Positions 35,669-44,528 are shown, numbered from the stretch's first letter. The stretch: DNA of 45,434 nucleotides from Deltaproteobacteria bacterium (GCA_024275145.1 JAJRZR010000099.1:1-45434), one strand, 5' to 3'. Numbers and translations: made by a program. The notes: generated from the sequence alone by a model not told the origin.

Positions 35669-35866
35669 ATGCCAAAGATAAAGACCAAGAGAGCAGCAGC
35701 AAAACGTTTCAACAAGACCGCCAATGGCAAGTATGTCTTTAACCGGCCTGGCAAGAGCCATCTGCTCACTCACAAAAACAGAAAGCGTAAGAGATACTTG
35801 AGGAAGGATGCCGTCATATCGGTCGATATGACAAAAAGCGTAAGACGTATGCTTCCATATGGTTAG
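35669..35866 (+). CDS. rpmI: 50S ribosomal protein L35
   Basis: This is a 65-residue, highly basic protein. It begins MPKIKTKRAAAKRF and carries the typical GKSHLLTHKNRKRKRYLRK. It follows infC after 90 bp in the classic infC-rpmI-rplT order, with a GGAG site before the ATG. Confidence 0.97.
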   Translation: MPKIKTKRAAAKRFNKTANGKYVFNRPGKSHLLTHKNRKRKRYLRKDAVISVDMTKSVRRMLPYG

Positions 35867-36068
35867 ACTTCCCGTGTTCTAAGGGATGAGCCCGCTCAGG
35901 GTGTGGTCCTCCTGTCTTGTTAGGTAACCATGCACCTGCCGCATTTCTATATCCGCGACAGGTTGCCGCGAAATACAGCCCGGATGGCTGGGGTGCGTTT
36001 TTAGGAGTGGACACCTGCATGAGTGGCCGGGCAGGTTTCAATCACCGTCGTTTAACAAGGAGTGCAAA
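35867..36068 (+). other. Long rpmI-rplT spacer, possible L20 control region
   Basis: The spacer is 202 bp, long for this gene pair. It contains ACCTGC (36013-36018) pairing with GCAGGT (36031-36036) just before rplT, another CACCTGCC upstream near 35933 that could compete for the same partner, and a CGCG...CGCG stem near 35958. L20 is known to bind its own mRNA in several bacteria. That use here is inference. Confidence 0.4.
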
Positions 36069-36422
36069 ATGCCACGTGTAAAAAGGGGCTTTAAGGCCCG
36101 CCGTCGCCGTAAAAAGATATTGAAGCTCGCCAAGGGATACAGGGGAGCTAGAGGACGTTGTTACAAGCAGGCAAAGGATGCCGTCGAAAAGGGCCTTACC
36201 TATGCCTTCAGGGACAGGAGGGCCAAGAAACGTCAGTATCGAAGGCTTTGGATCACCAGGATAAATGCAGCATGCCGGTTGAATGGCATATCTTACAGCA
36301 GGTTTATCCATGGCATAACCCGTGCAAATGTCGGTGTTGATCGCAAGATCATGGCTGACCTTGCGGTAACCGATCCCCAGGCCTTCGCTGCCCTGGTCGA
36401 AACCGCCAAGGCCGAGGCATGA
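36069..36422 (+). CDS. rplT: 50S ribosomal protein L20
   Basis: The protein has 117 residues, begins [19 protein letters not shown] and shows [21 protein letters not shown] and [13 protein letters not shown]. It is an early 23S rRNA-binding assembly protein. ACAAGGAG lies 7 nt before the ATG. pheS follows after 16 bp. Confidence 0.97.
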   Translation: MPRVKRGFKARRRRKKILKLAKGYRGARGRCYKQAKDAVEKGLTYAFRDRRAKKRQYRRLWITRINAACRLNGISYSRFIHGITRANVGVDRKIMADLAVTDPQAFAALVETAKAEA

Positions 36423-36438
36423 AGGAATTGGCGGGAAG

Positions 36439-37446
36439 ATGTTAGAGCACCTGGAGAAGATAAGGTCCCAGGCCTTGAGGGCCATCGAGAAAAGCGGAAG
36501 CGAGGACCTGGAGGCCATCCGTATCAAGGTGCTAGGCCGAAAGGGCGAACTCACCTCAATTTTAAAATCCATAGGCAGCTTGCCCGCCAAGGAAAGGCCC
36601 AGGTTTGGACAACTTGCCAATAAATTCAAGAAAGAGATCGAGGCGGCCCTTGAAAGGCGCAAGGCCCAGCTCGAATCCGGGGGCCAGGTCCAGCAGATAA
36701 GGGGTCTTGATCCTACCCTGCCTGGGCGGAGATGTCATGTCGGCAGGCTGCATCCTGTCAGCCTCATGATGGGCGAGGTATGCTCGGTTTTCGAGCGCAT
36801 GGGGTTCAGCGTTGTTCAGGGACCGGAGGTGGAACTTGATTTTTATAATTTTGAGGCCCTGAATATTCCGCCAGACCATCCTGCCCGGGACATGCAGGAT
36901 ACTTTCTATGTTGATGACAAGGTCTTGCTTAGGACACACACCTCTCCGATACAGGTGCGGACCATGGAGAAGATCTCTCCACCATTAAGGATAATCGCCC
37001 CTGGCAAGGTGTATCGTTGTGATTCAGACGTTACGCATACCCCCATGTTCCATCAAGTAGAAGGCCTTATGGTAGATCGCCTTGTCTCATTTGCCGATCT
37101 CAAGGGGATATTGACATACTTCGTACAAGAAATTTTCGACAAGGACACCGCTGTCCGGTTCAGACCAAGCTTCTTCCCCTTTACCGAGCCGAGCGCAGAG
37201 GTGGACATACAGTGTGTAATGTGCCGGGGAAAGGGGTGCCGGGTATGTTCTCATACCGGATGGCTGGAGGTCCTGGGGGCAGGTCTGGTACATCCTGCAG
37301 TATTCAGGTACGTGGGCTATGATCCGGAGCAGTATAGCGGTTTTGCCTTTGGACTGGGGATAGAGCGAATCACCATGCTCAGATATGGCGTTGATGACAT
37401 CCGGCTATTCTATGACAACGATCTTCGTTTCCTCGAACAATTTTGA
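36439..37446 (+). CDS. pheS: Phenylalanyl-tRNA synthetase alpha subunit
   Basis: This is the catalytic subunit of the (alpha-beta)2 enzyme. It has 335 residues: an N-terminal coiled coil, then FNFEALNIPPDHPARD-type text (FYNFEALNIPPDHPARDMQDTF), LRTHTSPIQVRTM, and FRPSFFPFTEPSAEVDI near the end, then the class II GLGIERITMLRYGV. It lies directly between rplT and pheT. Confidence 0.97.
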   Translation: MLEHLEKIRSQALRAIEKSGSEDLEAIRIKVLGRKGELTSILKSIGSLPAKERPRFGQLANKFKKEIEAALERRKAQLESGGQVQQIRGLDPTLPGRRCHVGRLHPVSLMMGEVCSVFERMGFSVVQGPEVELDFYNFEALNIPPDHPARDMQDTFYVDDKVLLRTHTSPIQVRTMEKISPPLRIIAPGKVYRCDSDVTHTPMFHQVEGLMVDRLVSFADLKGILTYFVQEIFDKDTAVRFRPSFFPFTEPSAEVDIQCVMCRGKGCRVCSHTGWLEVLGAGLVHPAVFRYVGYDPEQYSGFAFGLGIERITMLRYGVDDIRLFYDNDLRFLEQF

Positions 37447-37461
37447 TATTCCAACAATCCT

Positions 37462-39984
37462 ATGCTCATCCTGACATCATGGCTCAAAGAATTTGTTTCA
37501 TTTGACGTCCCGGTCGACACCCTGGCAGAGGACCTTACCCTTGCTGGGCTAGAGGTGGAGGGCGTGGAATCCGCCTACAAGGGCCTGGAACCTGTGGTAG
37601 TAGCAAAGGTACTTGAGGTCAGGCCCCACCCTAACGCTTCGTTCCTGAAGATATGCACGCTCGATGCAGGTTCGGATTCCAGGGTTGAGGTCGTTTGCGG
37701 GGCACCAAATATGATTAAGGGGCAGTTGGTGGCGCTGGCAAGACCTGGAACCGTTCTGCCCGACGGTACCAGGGTCCAGGTGGCCAAGATCCATGGAGTG
37801 GAATCCCCTGGTATGCTGTGTTCGCAGGCAGAACTCGGGCTGGGGGAGGACAGGGCAGGTATCATGATCCTGGATGCCTCCAAGGGGGCAAGACCTGGGG
37901 AAAGCATAGTGGAGGCTCTTGAACTGGACGACTGGATACTGGAGATAGGTATCACTCCCAACCGACCCGATTGCCTGAGCGTTATTGGGATTGCCAGGGA
38001 GGTGGCTGCCATCTATGGGCTGCCTATGATATCCCTGCCAAGGGCAGGGATCGCTCCTGAGGAATATTCCGCCCCGAAGGAGGATGTTCCCATTAGCATT
38101 GAGGCCCCGGATCTTTGCAGGCGCTATGCCGCAGGCATTGTTAGGGATGTCGATATCGCCCCCTCACCCGTCTGGCTCGCCAGGCGCCTTCTGGCAAGCG
38201 GAATAAGGCCCATAAACAACGTAGTGGATGTTACCAACTACGTATTGCTGGAGAGGGGGCAGCCCCTCCATGCCTTTGATCTTGATCGCCTGGACGGGCC
38301 GGAATTAAATGTCCGCCTGGCCAGATCAGGCGAAGAGATTGTCACCCTTGATGGAAAACTGCGGGGGCTGTCACCGGAGATACTGGTAATAGCCGATAGG
38401 GATAGGCCCGTGGCAGTAGCCGGTGTCATGGGAGGGGCCAATAGCGAGGTCACAGGCAGGACGCGCAATATCCTTCTCGAAAGTGCATGGTTCTTTCCGG
38501 GGCAGGTCAGGCGTGCAGCCAAGATCCTGAAGGCCCCTACCGAGGCCTCTTACAGATTTGAAAGGGGCGTGGATCCTGAAGGTGTCCTGGTTGCCCTTCA
38601 CCGGGCCTTGGACCTGTTGGATCGGATAGCAGGAGGCCGAAGGGATGAAGTAAAGGACCTCTATGTGAAACCCTTTGATTCCGTATACATAGAACTCAGG
38701 CCCGAAAAGGTAAACAGGCTTCTTGGTACCAGGATAGAGCCTGATGAAATGGTGTCTATCCTTTCTAGAATCGGCATGGATGTGCGCGAAGACGATTCTG
38801 CATCCCTCCGGGCTAAGGCACCCTCTTACCGACTCGACCTTAAGGAGGAGATCGATCTGGTTGAGGAGGTGGCCAGGCTGCATGGCTTTTCCAGGATTCC
38901 TTCACGCAGCCCTGAGGCAAGGTTGATCTCCATGCCATCCGAACCGGAGAAGGTCTTTGCTGACAGGATCAAGGGGATATTGGCTTGCCAGGGCCTTGAT
39001 GAGATAATTTCATATAGTTTCGTCTCTCCTGAAGAGATAGAGGCACTGCGGTTTGAGGAAAAGGATCCACGTTCCAGGTGGGTCAAGATCAAGAATCCCC
39101 TTTCCGAGGATCAGTCTGTCCTGAGGACCAGTCTCTTATCATCTCTTTTAGGTGCGGTTTCCAGAAATCTCGCCCGCAGAAACCTTGACCTCAGGCTGTT
39201 TGAGCTGGGTACTTGTTTCCTGGAACAGGGCAAGGAGAAACAGCCGGTTGAAGAACAAAGGGTGGCTGGCATCTGGACCGGGAGCAGGTATCCGGAATCC
39301 TGGGCATGGCCTGGTCAGCCTGCTGATTTCTTCGATCTAAAGGGGGTGGTTGAAGCTCTGTTAATGCGGTTGGGAGTGGATTCATTCAGATTCAGACCGG
39401 GAACGCCTGATGATCCCTTTTATGTGCCAGGTGCAGGTGTGAGCATCCTATCACAGGATGGTGCCACCATTGGAACCATGGGGCAGGTATTGCCTGAGAC
39501 CCTCTCCAGATGGGATATCGACACCCCGGTATTTGCCTTCGATCTGGCGCTCAAGGGCCTTATGGATATCTCCTGTGACACCGTTAGATTTAAACCCCTT
39601 GCCAAATTTCCATCTATTGGCATTGATAATGCCATCATAGTTTCGGATTCTGTATATTATCAGGAGATATTTGAATTTATAAGGTCCAACGGGCATGAGT
39701 TCCTTGAATCGGTCAATGTCTTCGATGTCTATAGCGGCAAACCGATCCCGGAAAATTTCAAGAGCCTTGGTATAAGATTTGTTTACCGTGCCCCTGATCA
39801 TACCCTTTCTGACAAAGAGGTGGCCGAGATACATAATCCATTGTTACGTAAGGTGCTTGAAAGCTTTCACGGTGAATTGAGGGCCTTAAAAAATGACGGG
39901 ATCGACCTTAACCAAGAGGGAAATCGCAGAGAGAATAAGCCAGGAACTTGGATTTTCGGTGAGGATGAGCCTAAAATTAGTTGA
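37462..39984 (+). CDS. pheT: Phenylalanyl-tRNA synthetase beta subunit, with a C-terminal extension over ihfA
   Basis: This subunit binds tRNA-Phe and edits Tyr-tRNA-Phe. It has 840 residues: a tRNA-binding domain (VVAKVLEVRPHPNA near 46-59), B3/B4 editing (RPINNVVDVTNYVLLERGQPLHAFD), B5 and the C-terminal FDX-ACB domain. PheT normally ends soon after the motif seen here as FHGELR. This frame runs about 32 residues further (ALKNDGIDLNQEGNRREN...) and overlaps ihfA by 92 bp, as if the usual stop was lost. Confidence 0.94.
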   Translation: MLILTSWLKEFVSFDVPVDTLAEDLTLAGLEVEGVESAYKGLEPVVVAKVLEVRPHPNASFLKICTLDAGSDSRVEVVCGAPNMIKGQLVALARPGTVLPDGTRVQVAKIHGVESPGMLCSQAELGLGEDRAGIMILDASKGARPGESIVEALELDDWILEIGITPNRPDCLSVIGIAREVAAIYGLPMISLPRAGIAPEEYSAPKEDVPISIEAPDLCRRYAAGIVRDVDIAPSPVWLARRLLASGIRPINNVVDVTNYVLLERGQPLHAFDLDRLDGPELNVRLARSGEEIVTLDGKLRGLSPEILVIADRDRPVAVAGVMGGANSEVTGRTRNILLESAWFFPGQVRRAAKILKAPTEASYRFERGVDPEGVLVALHRALDLLDRIAGGRRDEVKDLYVKPFDSVYIELRPEKVNRLLGTRIEPDEMVSILSRIGMDVREDDSASLRAKAPSYRLDLKEEIDLVEEVARLHGFSRIPSRSPEARLISMPSEPEKVFADRIKGILACQGLDEIISYSFVSPEEIEALRFEEKDPRSRWVKIKNPLSEDQSVLRTSLLSSLLGAVSRNLARRNLDLRLFELGTCFLEQGKEKQPVEEQRVAGIWTGSRYPESWAWPGQPADFFDLKGVVEALLMRLGVDSFRFRPGTPDDPFYVPGAGVSILSQDGATIGTMGQVLPETLSRWDIDTPVFAFDLALKGLMDISCDTVRFKPLAKFPSIGIDNAIIVSDSVYYQEIFEFIRSNGHEFLESVNVFDVYSGKPIPENFKSLGIRFVYRAPDHTLSDKEVAEIHNPLLRKVLESFHGELRALKNDGIDLNQEGNRRENKPGTWIFGEDEPKIS

Positions 39985-40213
39985 TGAATTCTTCCACCAT
40001 ATAAAGGCCAGCTTGCAGGAGAAGGAGAAGGTAAAGATAGTAAGGTTTGGCACCCTTTGTCCTGTTGAAAAGGCAGCTAGGAGGGGTACCAGCCCTGCCA
40101 ATGGAGAGCCTATAACTATTCCTGCAAGGCAAACGGTCGTATTTCGTCCCAGTCGGATACTCAAGGGGTTGGTGAATGCCGAAAGAGGGGAAGAAGTACT
40201 ATCGAATAGGTGA
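39893..40213 (+). CDS. ihfA: Integration host factor alpha subunit
   Basis: This HU/IHF-family DNA-bending protein has 106 residues. It begins LTKREIAERISQELGF after a short MTGST lead, then KLVDEFFHHIKASL, VKIVRFGTL (GFGNF position), and the arm TSPANGEPITIPARQTVVFRPS with the Pro that wedges DNA. The pheT-ihfA order is the usual one, which supports alpha over beta. GAGGG lies 9 nt before the ATG. It overlaps pheT by 92 bp and the MerR gene by 38 bp. Confidence 0.9.
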   Translation: MTGSTLTKREIAERISQELGFSVRMSLKLVDEFFHHIKASLQEKEKVKIVRFGTLCPVEKAARRGTSPANGEPITIPARQTVVFRPSRILKGLVNAERGEEVLSNR

Positions 40214-40517
40214 GGTCAGCAGGATCACCGGAGTAGAACCCCATGTGCTGCGATATTGGGAGAATGAGTTCAAAATTATTCGTCCCCGTCGGATAGCCAA
40301 ACAACGCCTTTACAGGCACGAAGATATCCAGGTTATAAAATTTATCAAATCCCTTCTCCACGAAGAGGGATTCACCATTGCCGGGGCCAAGAAACGGCTC
40401 AGGCAGGAGCTGAGGGGAAGATCCACGAAGGCCATCGGTGGCCTGCAAGGGGACATGCAGGCCGTGCTTGCAGAGGTACGCAGGGGCCTTCTTGAGATCA
40501 AGGATATACTGGATTAA
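40176..40517 (+). CDS. MerR-family regulator
   Basis: The protein has 113 residues: an N-terminal winged helix-turn-helix YYRIGEVSRITGVEPHVLRYWE, then LYRHEDIQVIKFIKSLLHEEGFTIAGAKKRLRQE, and a short coiled C-terminus. No metal-binding or drug-binding domain is present, so the inducer is unknown. It overlaps the ihfA end by 38 bp and precedes pheA by 3 bp, so it may control this operon or simply ride in it. Confidence 0.88.
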   Translation: MPKEGKKYYRIGEVSRITGVEPHVLRYWENEFKIIRPRRIAKQRLYRHEDIQVIKFIKSLLHEEGFTIAGAKKRLRQELRGRSTKAIGGLQGDMQAVLAEVRRGLLEIKDILD

Positions 40518-40520
40518 CAT

Positions 40521-41645
40521 ATGATTACCATGCATGTTCCCGACGATGAAAAATACAACAGGCTCAAGGCACTCAGGAGCCGTATAGATAGTATAGATTC
40601 TGAGCTTGTGGGCCTTTTGCAGGAGAGGTTGTCGGTCGCTGAAGAAATAGGGCGTACCAAGGCACAGGCCTCCCAGCAGACCCTGGACGTTACCAGGGAA
40701 AGGGAGGTAATATCCAACATACTTGCCAGAAACGCCGGGGTCTTCCCGCCTGATGGCCTCAGGGTGATCTTTGGGGAGATAATTTCTGCATGCAGAAATG
40801 CACAAAGGCCTGCCAAGGTAGGATATCTAGGTCCAGAAACCACATTTACACACATGGCTGCTGCGGAATTCTTTGGCCACGCCCCGGAGTTTATCCCAAG
40901 GGGTAATATCACAGAGGTCTTTGAGGAGGTAGAAAGGGGCAGGGTTGATTACGGGGTGGTACCCATAGAGAATTCCGTGGAAGGAACCGTGGCCCTCACG
41001 CTGGACGGTCTATGTGATTTCAGGATAAAGGTGTGTGGAGAGATCTATATGCCCATATCCCACGATCTGATCAGCCAGAGTGGGCGGATAGACAAGATAA
41101 GGCGTATACTGTCACATCCTCATGCCCTTGCCCAGTGTAAGATATGGTTGCAGAAGAATCTCCCTGCGGTTCCAACCGAGGAGGTGCTCAGCACCGCCCA
41201 GGCAGCCAGGTGGGCTGCAGTGGATCCATCTGTGGCAGCGGTTGCCAGCCCGCTTGCAGCCAGGACATACAATCTACAGATAGTGGAGAAACGGATAGAG
41301 GATTTTGCCGGTAACACCACCCGCTTTTTGGTCCTGGGGCATCAATGCCCAAGGCCCAGTGGTAACGATAAGACCTCCCTGTTGTTGAGCCTTGAGGATC
41401 GTCCAGGCTCACTATTCAAGCTACTTGAGCCTTTGGCAAAAAGGGGGGTCAACCTGACCAAGATTCAATCCAGGCCTGTCAAGAACGAGCCGTGGCGTTA
41501 CCTGTTTTATGTGGACATCGCCGGGCATTGGGAGGATCCTGTCGTGAAGGATGGGATAGAGGCCATAAGGCAGGGCTGTACCTTCCTTGAGTGGCTTGGA
41601 TCATATCCAATGGGGGAACTGGCTGAAAGTCTGACGAACAAATAA
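40521..41645 (+). CDS. pheA: Bifunctional chorismate mutase/prephenate dehydratase (P-protein)
   Basis: This enzyme turns chorismate to prephenate and then phenylpyruvate for Phe synthesis. It has 374 residues: an AroQ mutase at about 10-90 (LKALRSRIDSIDSELVGLL), a dehydratase at about 98-272 with NTTRF (265-269), and a C-terminal ACT domain for Phe feedback. The ACT motifs are changed: GSLF at 296-299 (GALV in E. coli) and QSRP at 316-319 (usually ESRP). It lies just after pheS-pheT-ihfA-merR, so Phe synthesis and Phe charging are linked. Confidence 0.95.
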   Translation: MITMHVPDDEKYNRLKALRSRIDSIDSELVGLLQERLSVAEEIGRTKAQASQQTLDVTREREVISNILARNAGVFPPDGLRVIFGEIISACRNAQRPAKVGYLGPETTFTHMAAAEFFGHAPEFIPRGNITEVFEEVERGRVDYGVVPIENSVEGTVALTLDGLCDFRIKVCGEIYMPISHDLISQSGRIDKIRRILSHPHALAQCKIWLQKNLPAVPTEEVLSTAQAARWAAVDPSVAAVASPLAARTYNLQIVEKRIEDFAGNTTRFLVLGHQCPRPSGNDKTSLLLSLEDRPGSLFKLLEPLAKRGVNLTKIQSRPVKNEPWRYLFYVDIAGHWEDPVVKDGIEAIRQGCTFLEWLGSYPMGELAESLTNK

Positions 41646-41677
41646 GGCCTGGGTTATACGGTCCCCCAGGCCTTTGT
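41644..41677. terminator. Terminator shared by pheA and the convergent YfgM-like gene
   Basis: AAGGCCTGGG (41644-41653) and CCCAGGCCTT (41665-41674) form a perfect 10-bp stem with an 11-nt loop, followed by T on the plus strand. It overlaps the pheA stop codon and lies just before the end of the convergent gene, so it can serve both. Confidence 0.75.
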
Positions 41678-41679
41678 CC

Positions 41680-42360
41680 TCAAGAAAGCTTCATGATCTG
41701 ATATCTTACGAAGTCCAGGGACTTGGAGCCTGGTTTAAGGGCCAGAAAGCGGTTGTAGGCAGAAAGGGCCTGATCTTTATTGCCAAGTTCAGCCTGTACC
41801 CTGGCCAGATCAAGTAATGCGATGGCCTCAAGCCCCAGTTCCTTGTCGGCAGGTATCTGGAACCCCTTGGCCGCGGACTTGTTATCCCCTGCCTGCTCGT
41901 CAATGTAGGCCTCCCCCATCACTGCACTCTGGAAGCAGATTGAATCCTTGCCATATCTTGCCCTTGCCTGGGAAAACAGCTTTTTCGCCTCGTCTGTCAT
42001 GCCAGCATCCCTTTCGGCTGCTGCCAGTAACAGGAGGGCGTGCCGGGCCGCTTCAGAACGGGAATGTGATCTTACTACCTCCTTTAAGGCACTGGCCCGT
42101 GCTGCAGGATCACCCTTTTCAAGTGCAGCGCCCAGGGCAGTTGCAGCCATGTTTTCCTGGTTCCTGTCGTAGGTCGAGTACCCAGACCAAAGCGCCACGG
42201 CAAGGAGGAGAATGACTATTCCGGCCACTATCTGCCTGGAATATTCCATCAACGGTTCCTTGAGCCATTCTGGCAGACCGGAAAGAAGTTCTTCTAAAAA
42301 TTCACTGGCGGTACCGGTTGGTTGTATAGGGGCCGGTTCCTGTTTTTCACCATTGGTCAT
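41680..42360 (-). CDS. YfgM-like single-span membrane protein with TPR-like periplasmic part
   Basis: The protein has 226 residues: a soluble N-terminus (about 1-44), one membrane helix at about 46-65 (IVAGIVILLLAVALWSGY), then helix pairs of TPR type (AALEKGDPAARASALKEVV, ARVQAELGNKDQALSAYNRFLAL). This is the layout of YfgM and related SecYEG-linked chaperone partners, though similarity is only in shape. AAAGGAGG lies 8 nt before the ATG. It is downstream of the flavin reductase on the same strand. Confidence 0.75.
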   Translation of the reverse strand: MTNGEKQEPAPIQPTGTASEFLEELLSGLPEWLKEPLMEYSRQIVAGIVILLLAVALWSGYSTYDRNQENMAATALGAALEKGDPAARASALKEVVRSHSRSEAARHALLLLAAAERDAGMTDEAKKLFSQARARYGKDSICFQSAVMGEAYIDEQAGDNKSAAKGFQIPADKELGLEAIALLDLARVQAELGNKDQALSAYNRFLALKPGSKSLDFVRYQIMKLS

Positions 42361-42384
42361 TGTGGATTGTCCTCCTTTACGGAT

Positions 42385-42852
42385 CTATTTTTTCCCGAAG
42401 AAATCATCCCACTTGAATATCAACGGATTTGCCCCTTCCTTGAGTTCACCATGATCGACTACGGCCCCGACGAATATGGTGTGATCCCCCGCCTCATAGG
42501 CATGTTTCAATTCCAGTTCTACATATGCATAGGCGGTATCCAGGACAGGGGATCTCTTAAGCGCATCCGAGTAGGTTATCCCCTTGAATTTGTCGGTCGT
42601 GCGTCCACTTTTGAACCCAAAATGCTTGGCAACGGAAACAGCCTCTTCCGGAAGGGCATTCAGGCAGAAATAGCCTGATTCTTCTATAAGGCCATGGGTA
42701 TAACGGGCAGGGGCAACGGCCACGGCGATCATGGGGGGCTTGAATGAAACCTGTGTGGCCCATGCTGCCGTCATTCCGTTTATCTTTTTCCCGCTTCTCA
42801 CCGTTAAGATGTAAACTCCAGTTGGTACGGCCCTGCTAAGAAATTCCTGCAT
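42385..42852 (-). CDS. Flavin reductase-like FMN-binding protein
   Basis: This split-barrel FMN-binding domain protein has 155 residues. The family signature is seen in TGVYILTVRSGKKINGMTAAWATQVSF and PPMIAVAVAP. The close is DHTIFVGAVVDHGELKEGANPLIFK. Members reduce free flavin or act as small FMN redox proteins (as in rubredoxin-linked or high-molecular-weight Hrb proteins); the partner is unknown. The ATG at 42852 is chosen for AAAGGAGG 6 nt upstream. It is followed by the YfgM-like gene. Confidence 0.88.
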   Translation of the reverse strand: MQEFLSRAVPTGVYILTVRSGKKINGMTAAWATQVSFKPPMIAVAVAPARYTHGLIEESGYFCLNALPEEAVSVAKHFGFKSGRTTDKFKGITYSDALKRSPVLDTAYAYVELELKHAYEAGDHTIFVGAVVDHGELKEGANPLIFKWDDFFGKK

Positions 42853-42936
42853 GGTGTCCTCCTTTGACCCAAAGGCCTGTGTGTGTCTTATCGATCCGCC
42901 AAGGAGCTCCCCTTGAACGGTTCCATCCCGTGCCAA

Positions 42937-42965
42937 TAAGTATCAGGCCAGGATAGAAAATTCAA
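42937..42965 (-). promoter_or_regulatory. Candidate promoter of the flavin reductase gene
   Basis: On the minus strand, TTGAAT (42965-42960), a 17-bp spacer and TACTTA (42942-42937), about 85 nt before the ATG. Confidence 0.4.
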
Positions 42966-42973
42966 GTTAATCC

Positions 42974-43001
42974 TTGACATGGTCAATAAAATAGTTAATA
43001 G
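42974..43001 (+). promoter_or_regulatory. Promoter of tRNA-Met with a palindrome over the -35
   Basis: TTGACA (42974-42979) with TAATAG about 16 bp downstream (42996-43001), then a GC-rich stretch before the tRNA. TTGAC-N3-GTCAA (42974-42986) is a perfect 13-bp palindrome of the same form as at the distal fusA promoter. Confidence 0.55.
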
Positions 43002-43014
43002 GTATCGCGCAAGT

Positions 43015-43091
43015 GGCGGTGTAGCTCAGCTGGTCAGAGCATGCGGCTCATATCCGCAGCGTCCGGGGTTCAAGTCCCTGCACCGCCACCA
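43015..43091 (+). tRNA. tRNA-Met(CAT), elongator type
   Basis: This is a 77-nt cloverleaf. Acceptor GGCGGTG pairs with CACCGCC. The anticodon stem TGCGG/CCGCA encloses CTCATAT, anticodon CAT. The T-arm is TTCAAGT, and CCA is encoded. The G1:C72 pair and the lack of a GGG/CCC anticodon stem exclude an initiator. CAT also occurs in tRNA-Ile2 after lysidine modification; the overall sequence looks to me like elongator Met, but I cannot exclude Ile2. Confidence 0.9.
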
Positions 43092-43281
43092 TTTTGACCT
43101 TTCATTAACCTGTCGATTTGGCCGAAAATTCCTTCACTATCTTCTTGAGATTGGCATCATCTTGGATTTTACCGTAAAGACATATCTGTTTTCGGGCCGT
43201 GTGGTTGTGCATTGGAATGCATTGCCGGGAATACGGTCCGCACAAGGTCGCCCTGCGGGGATATAACAGGGATCCTGTCAA

Positions 43282-43482
43282 ATGAAGCTATTTTTAACCG
43301 TCTTGGGCCTTCTTTTGATTGTGGAAGGGCTTCCCTATTTTGCCTTTCCGGAGAAAATGCAAGGGGCGCTGGAACAGATACGGCAAATGCCCCCTGGATA
43401 TCTCAGGGTAATGGGATTTGTTGCAATGGCCATTGGTCTCATGATCTGTTACGTGGTTCAGCGGACCGGTATATTCCAATGA
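43282..43482 (+). CDS. DUF2065 (YjeT-like) membrane protein
   Basis: The protein has 66 residues with two membrane helices: about 2-20 and 43-60 (MGFVAMAIGLMICYVV), joined by GLPYFAFPEKMQGALEQIRQMPPGYLR. This is the standard length and pattern of the DUF2065 family, of unknown function. Its stop overlaps the queA start as ATGA, so the two are coupled. Confidence 0.85.
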   Translation: MKLFLTVLGLLLIVEGLPYFAFPEKMQGALEQIRQMPPGYLRVMGFVAMAIGLMICYVVQRTGIFQ

Positions 43483-44528
43483 GTAGAAGCTATCTGCTGG
43501 AAGATTACGATTACAGCCTTCCAGACAATCAAATCGCCCTGTATCCTGCTGAGAGCCGCTCGGGCTCCAGGTTGATGATCCTTAGTAAAAATGGGGGCAG
43601 GCCTGTACACGGTCTCTTTTCAGACTTGGTAGACTGGTTGAATCCAGGTGACTGCCTGGTGCTCAACAGGAGCCGGGTGTTCCCTGCACGTTTAAGGGGG
43701 AGAAAACCTACTGGTGGCCGGGTGGAGCTGTTCCTGCTGGAGTTTCCGACCCAGTTGGAAGAGGGCATGGCCGTTGCGCCGGTCCTTTACAGATCCTCAA
43801 AGCCCATTCGAAGTGGACAGACCATAAGGTGCGGTGACATCCTGGAACTGAAAGTGCTTTCAACGGATAACGGCACAGGCCGAGTCAGGCTTTGCTTCAA
43901 TGGAGAACTCGAGTCCGTGCTTGCTGCCTGTGGTGAGGTCCCCTTGCCACCGTATATAAAAAGGGCACAGAACAGTGAAGACCGTCTACGCTATCAGACG
44001 GTCTATGCGAGGGATCTGGGTTCAGTGGCTGCCCCTACCGCCGGGCTTCATTTTACCCATGAACTCCTTGAAAGGATAGCGGAAAAGGGTGTATCCATGG
44101 CCTGGATCACCCTCCATGTCGGCTACGGAACCTTTGCCCCGGTAAGAGTACGTGATATCCGCAGGCACAGGATCCATTCCGAATGGATAGAGGTCTGCCA
44201 GGATGCGGCTAGGAAGATTTTAAAGACCAAGGCCCGTGGTCACAGGGTAGTTGCCGTGGGAACCACATCCGTCAGGGCAGTGGAGTTTGTTGCCCAGCAT
44301 TGTGGGAGCCTTGAGGCCTTCAAGGGCCAATGCGATCTGTATATCAGGCCTGGTTACGAATTCAAGGTCATAGACGCCATGCTGACCAATTTCCACCTGC
44401 CAAAGTCATCCCTTCTCATACTGGTTTCCGCATTTGCCGGGAGGGAGAGAATTCTTGCGGCCTATAAAGAGGCGATAAGCATTGGTTACAGATTCTATAG
44501 CTACGGGGATGCCATGTTGATTATCTGA
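43479..44528 (+). CDS. queA: QueA, SAM:tRNA ribosyltransferase-isomerase
   Basis: QueA transfers the ribosyl part of SAM to preQ1 in tRNA, the step that makes epoxyqueuosine in the wobble base of GUN-decoding tRNAs. It has 349 residues: YDYSLPDNQIALYPAE at the start, DCLVLNRSRVFPARL, SVAAPTAGLHFT, VGTTSVRAVE and MLTNFHLPKSSLLILVSAF. The ATG 43479 overlaps the DUF2065 stop by 4 bases; a longer upstream frame is not credible. Confidence 0.96.
   Translation: MSRSYLLEDYDYSLPDNQIALYPAESRSGSRLMILSKNGGRPVHGLFSDLVDWLNPGDCLVLNRSRVFPARLRGRKPTGGRVELFLLEFPTQLEEGMAVAPVLYRSSKPIRSGQTIRCGDILELKVLSTDNGTGRVRLCFNGELESVLAACGEVPLPPYIKRAQNSEDRLRYQTVYARDLGSVAAPTAGLHFTHELLERIAEKGVSMAWITLHVGYGTFAPVRVRDIRRHRIHSEWIEVCQDAARKILKTKARGHRVVAVGTTSVRAVEFVAQHCGSLEAFKGQCDLYIRPGYEFKVIDAMLTNFHLPKSSLLILVSAFAGRERILAAYKEAISIGYRFYSYGDAMLII

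Noticed and set aside
43015-43091. Initiator tRNA-Met
   Set aside because: G1:C72 pairs and the anticodon stem is not GGG/CCC.
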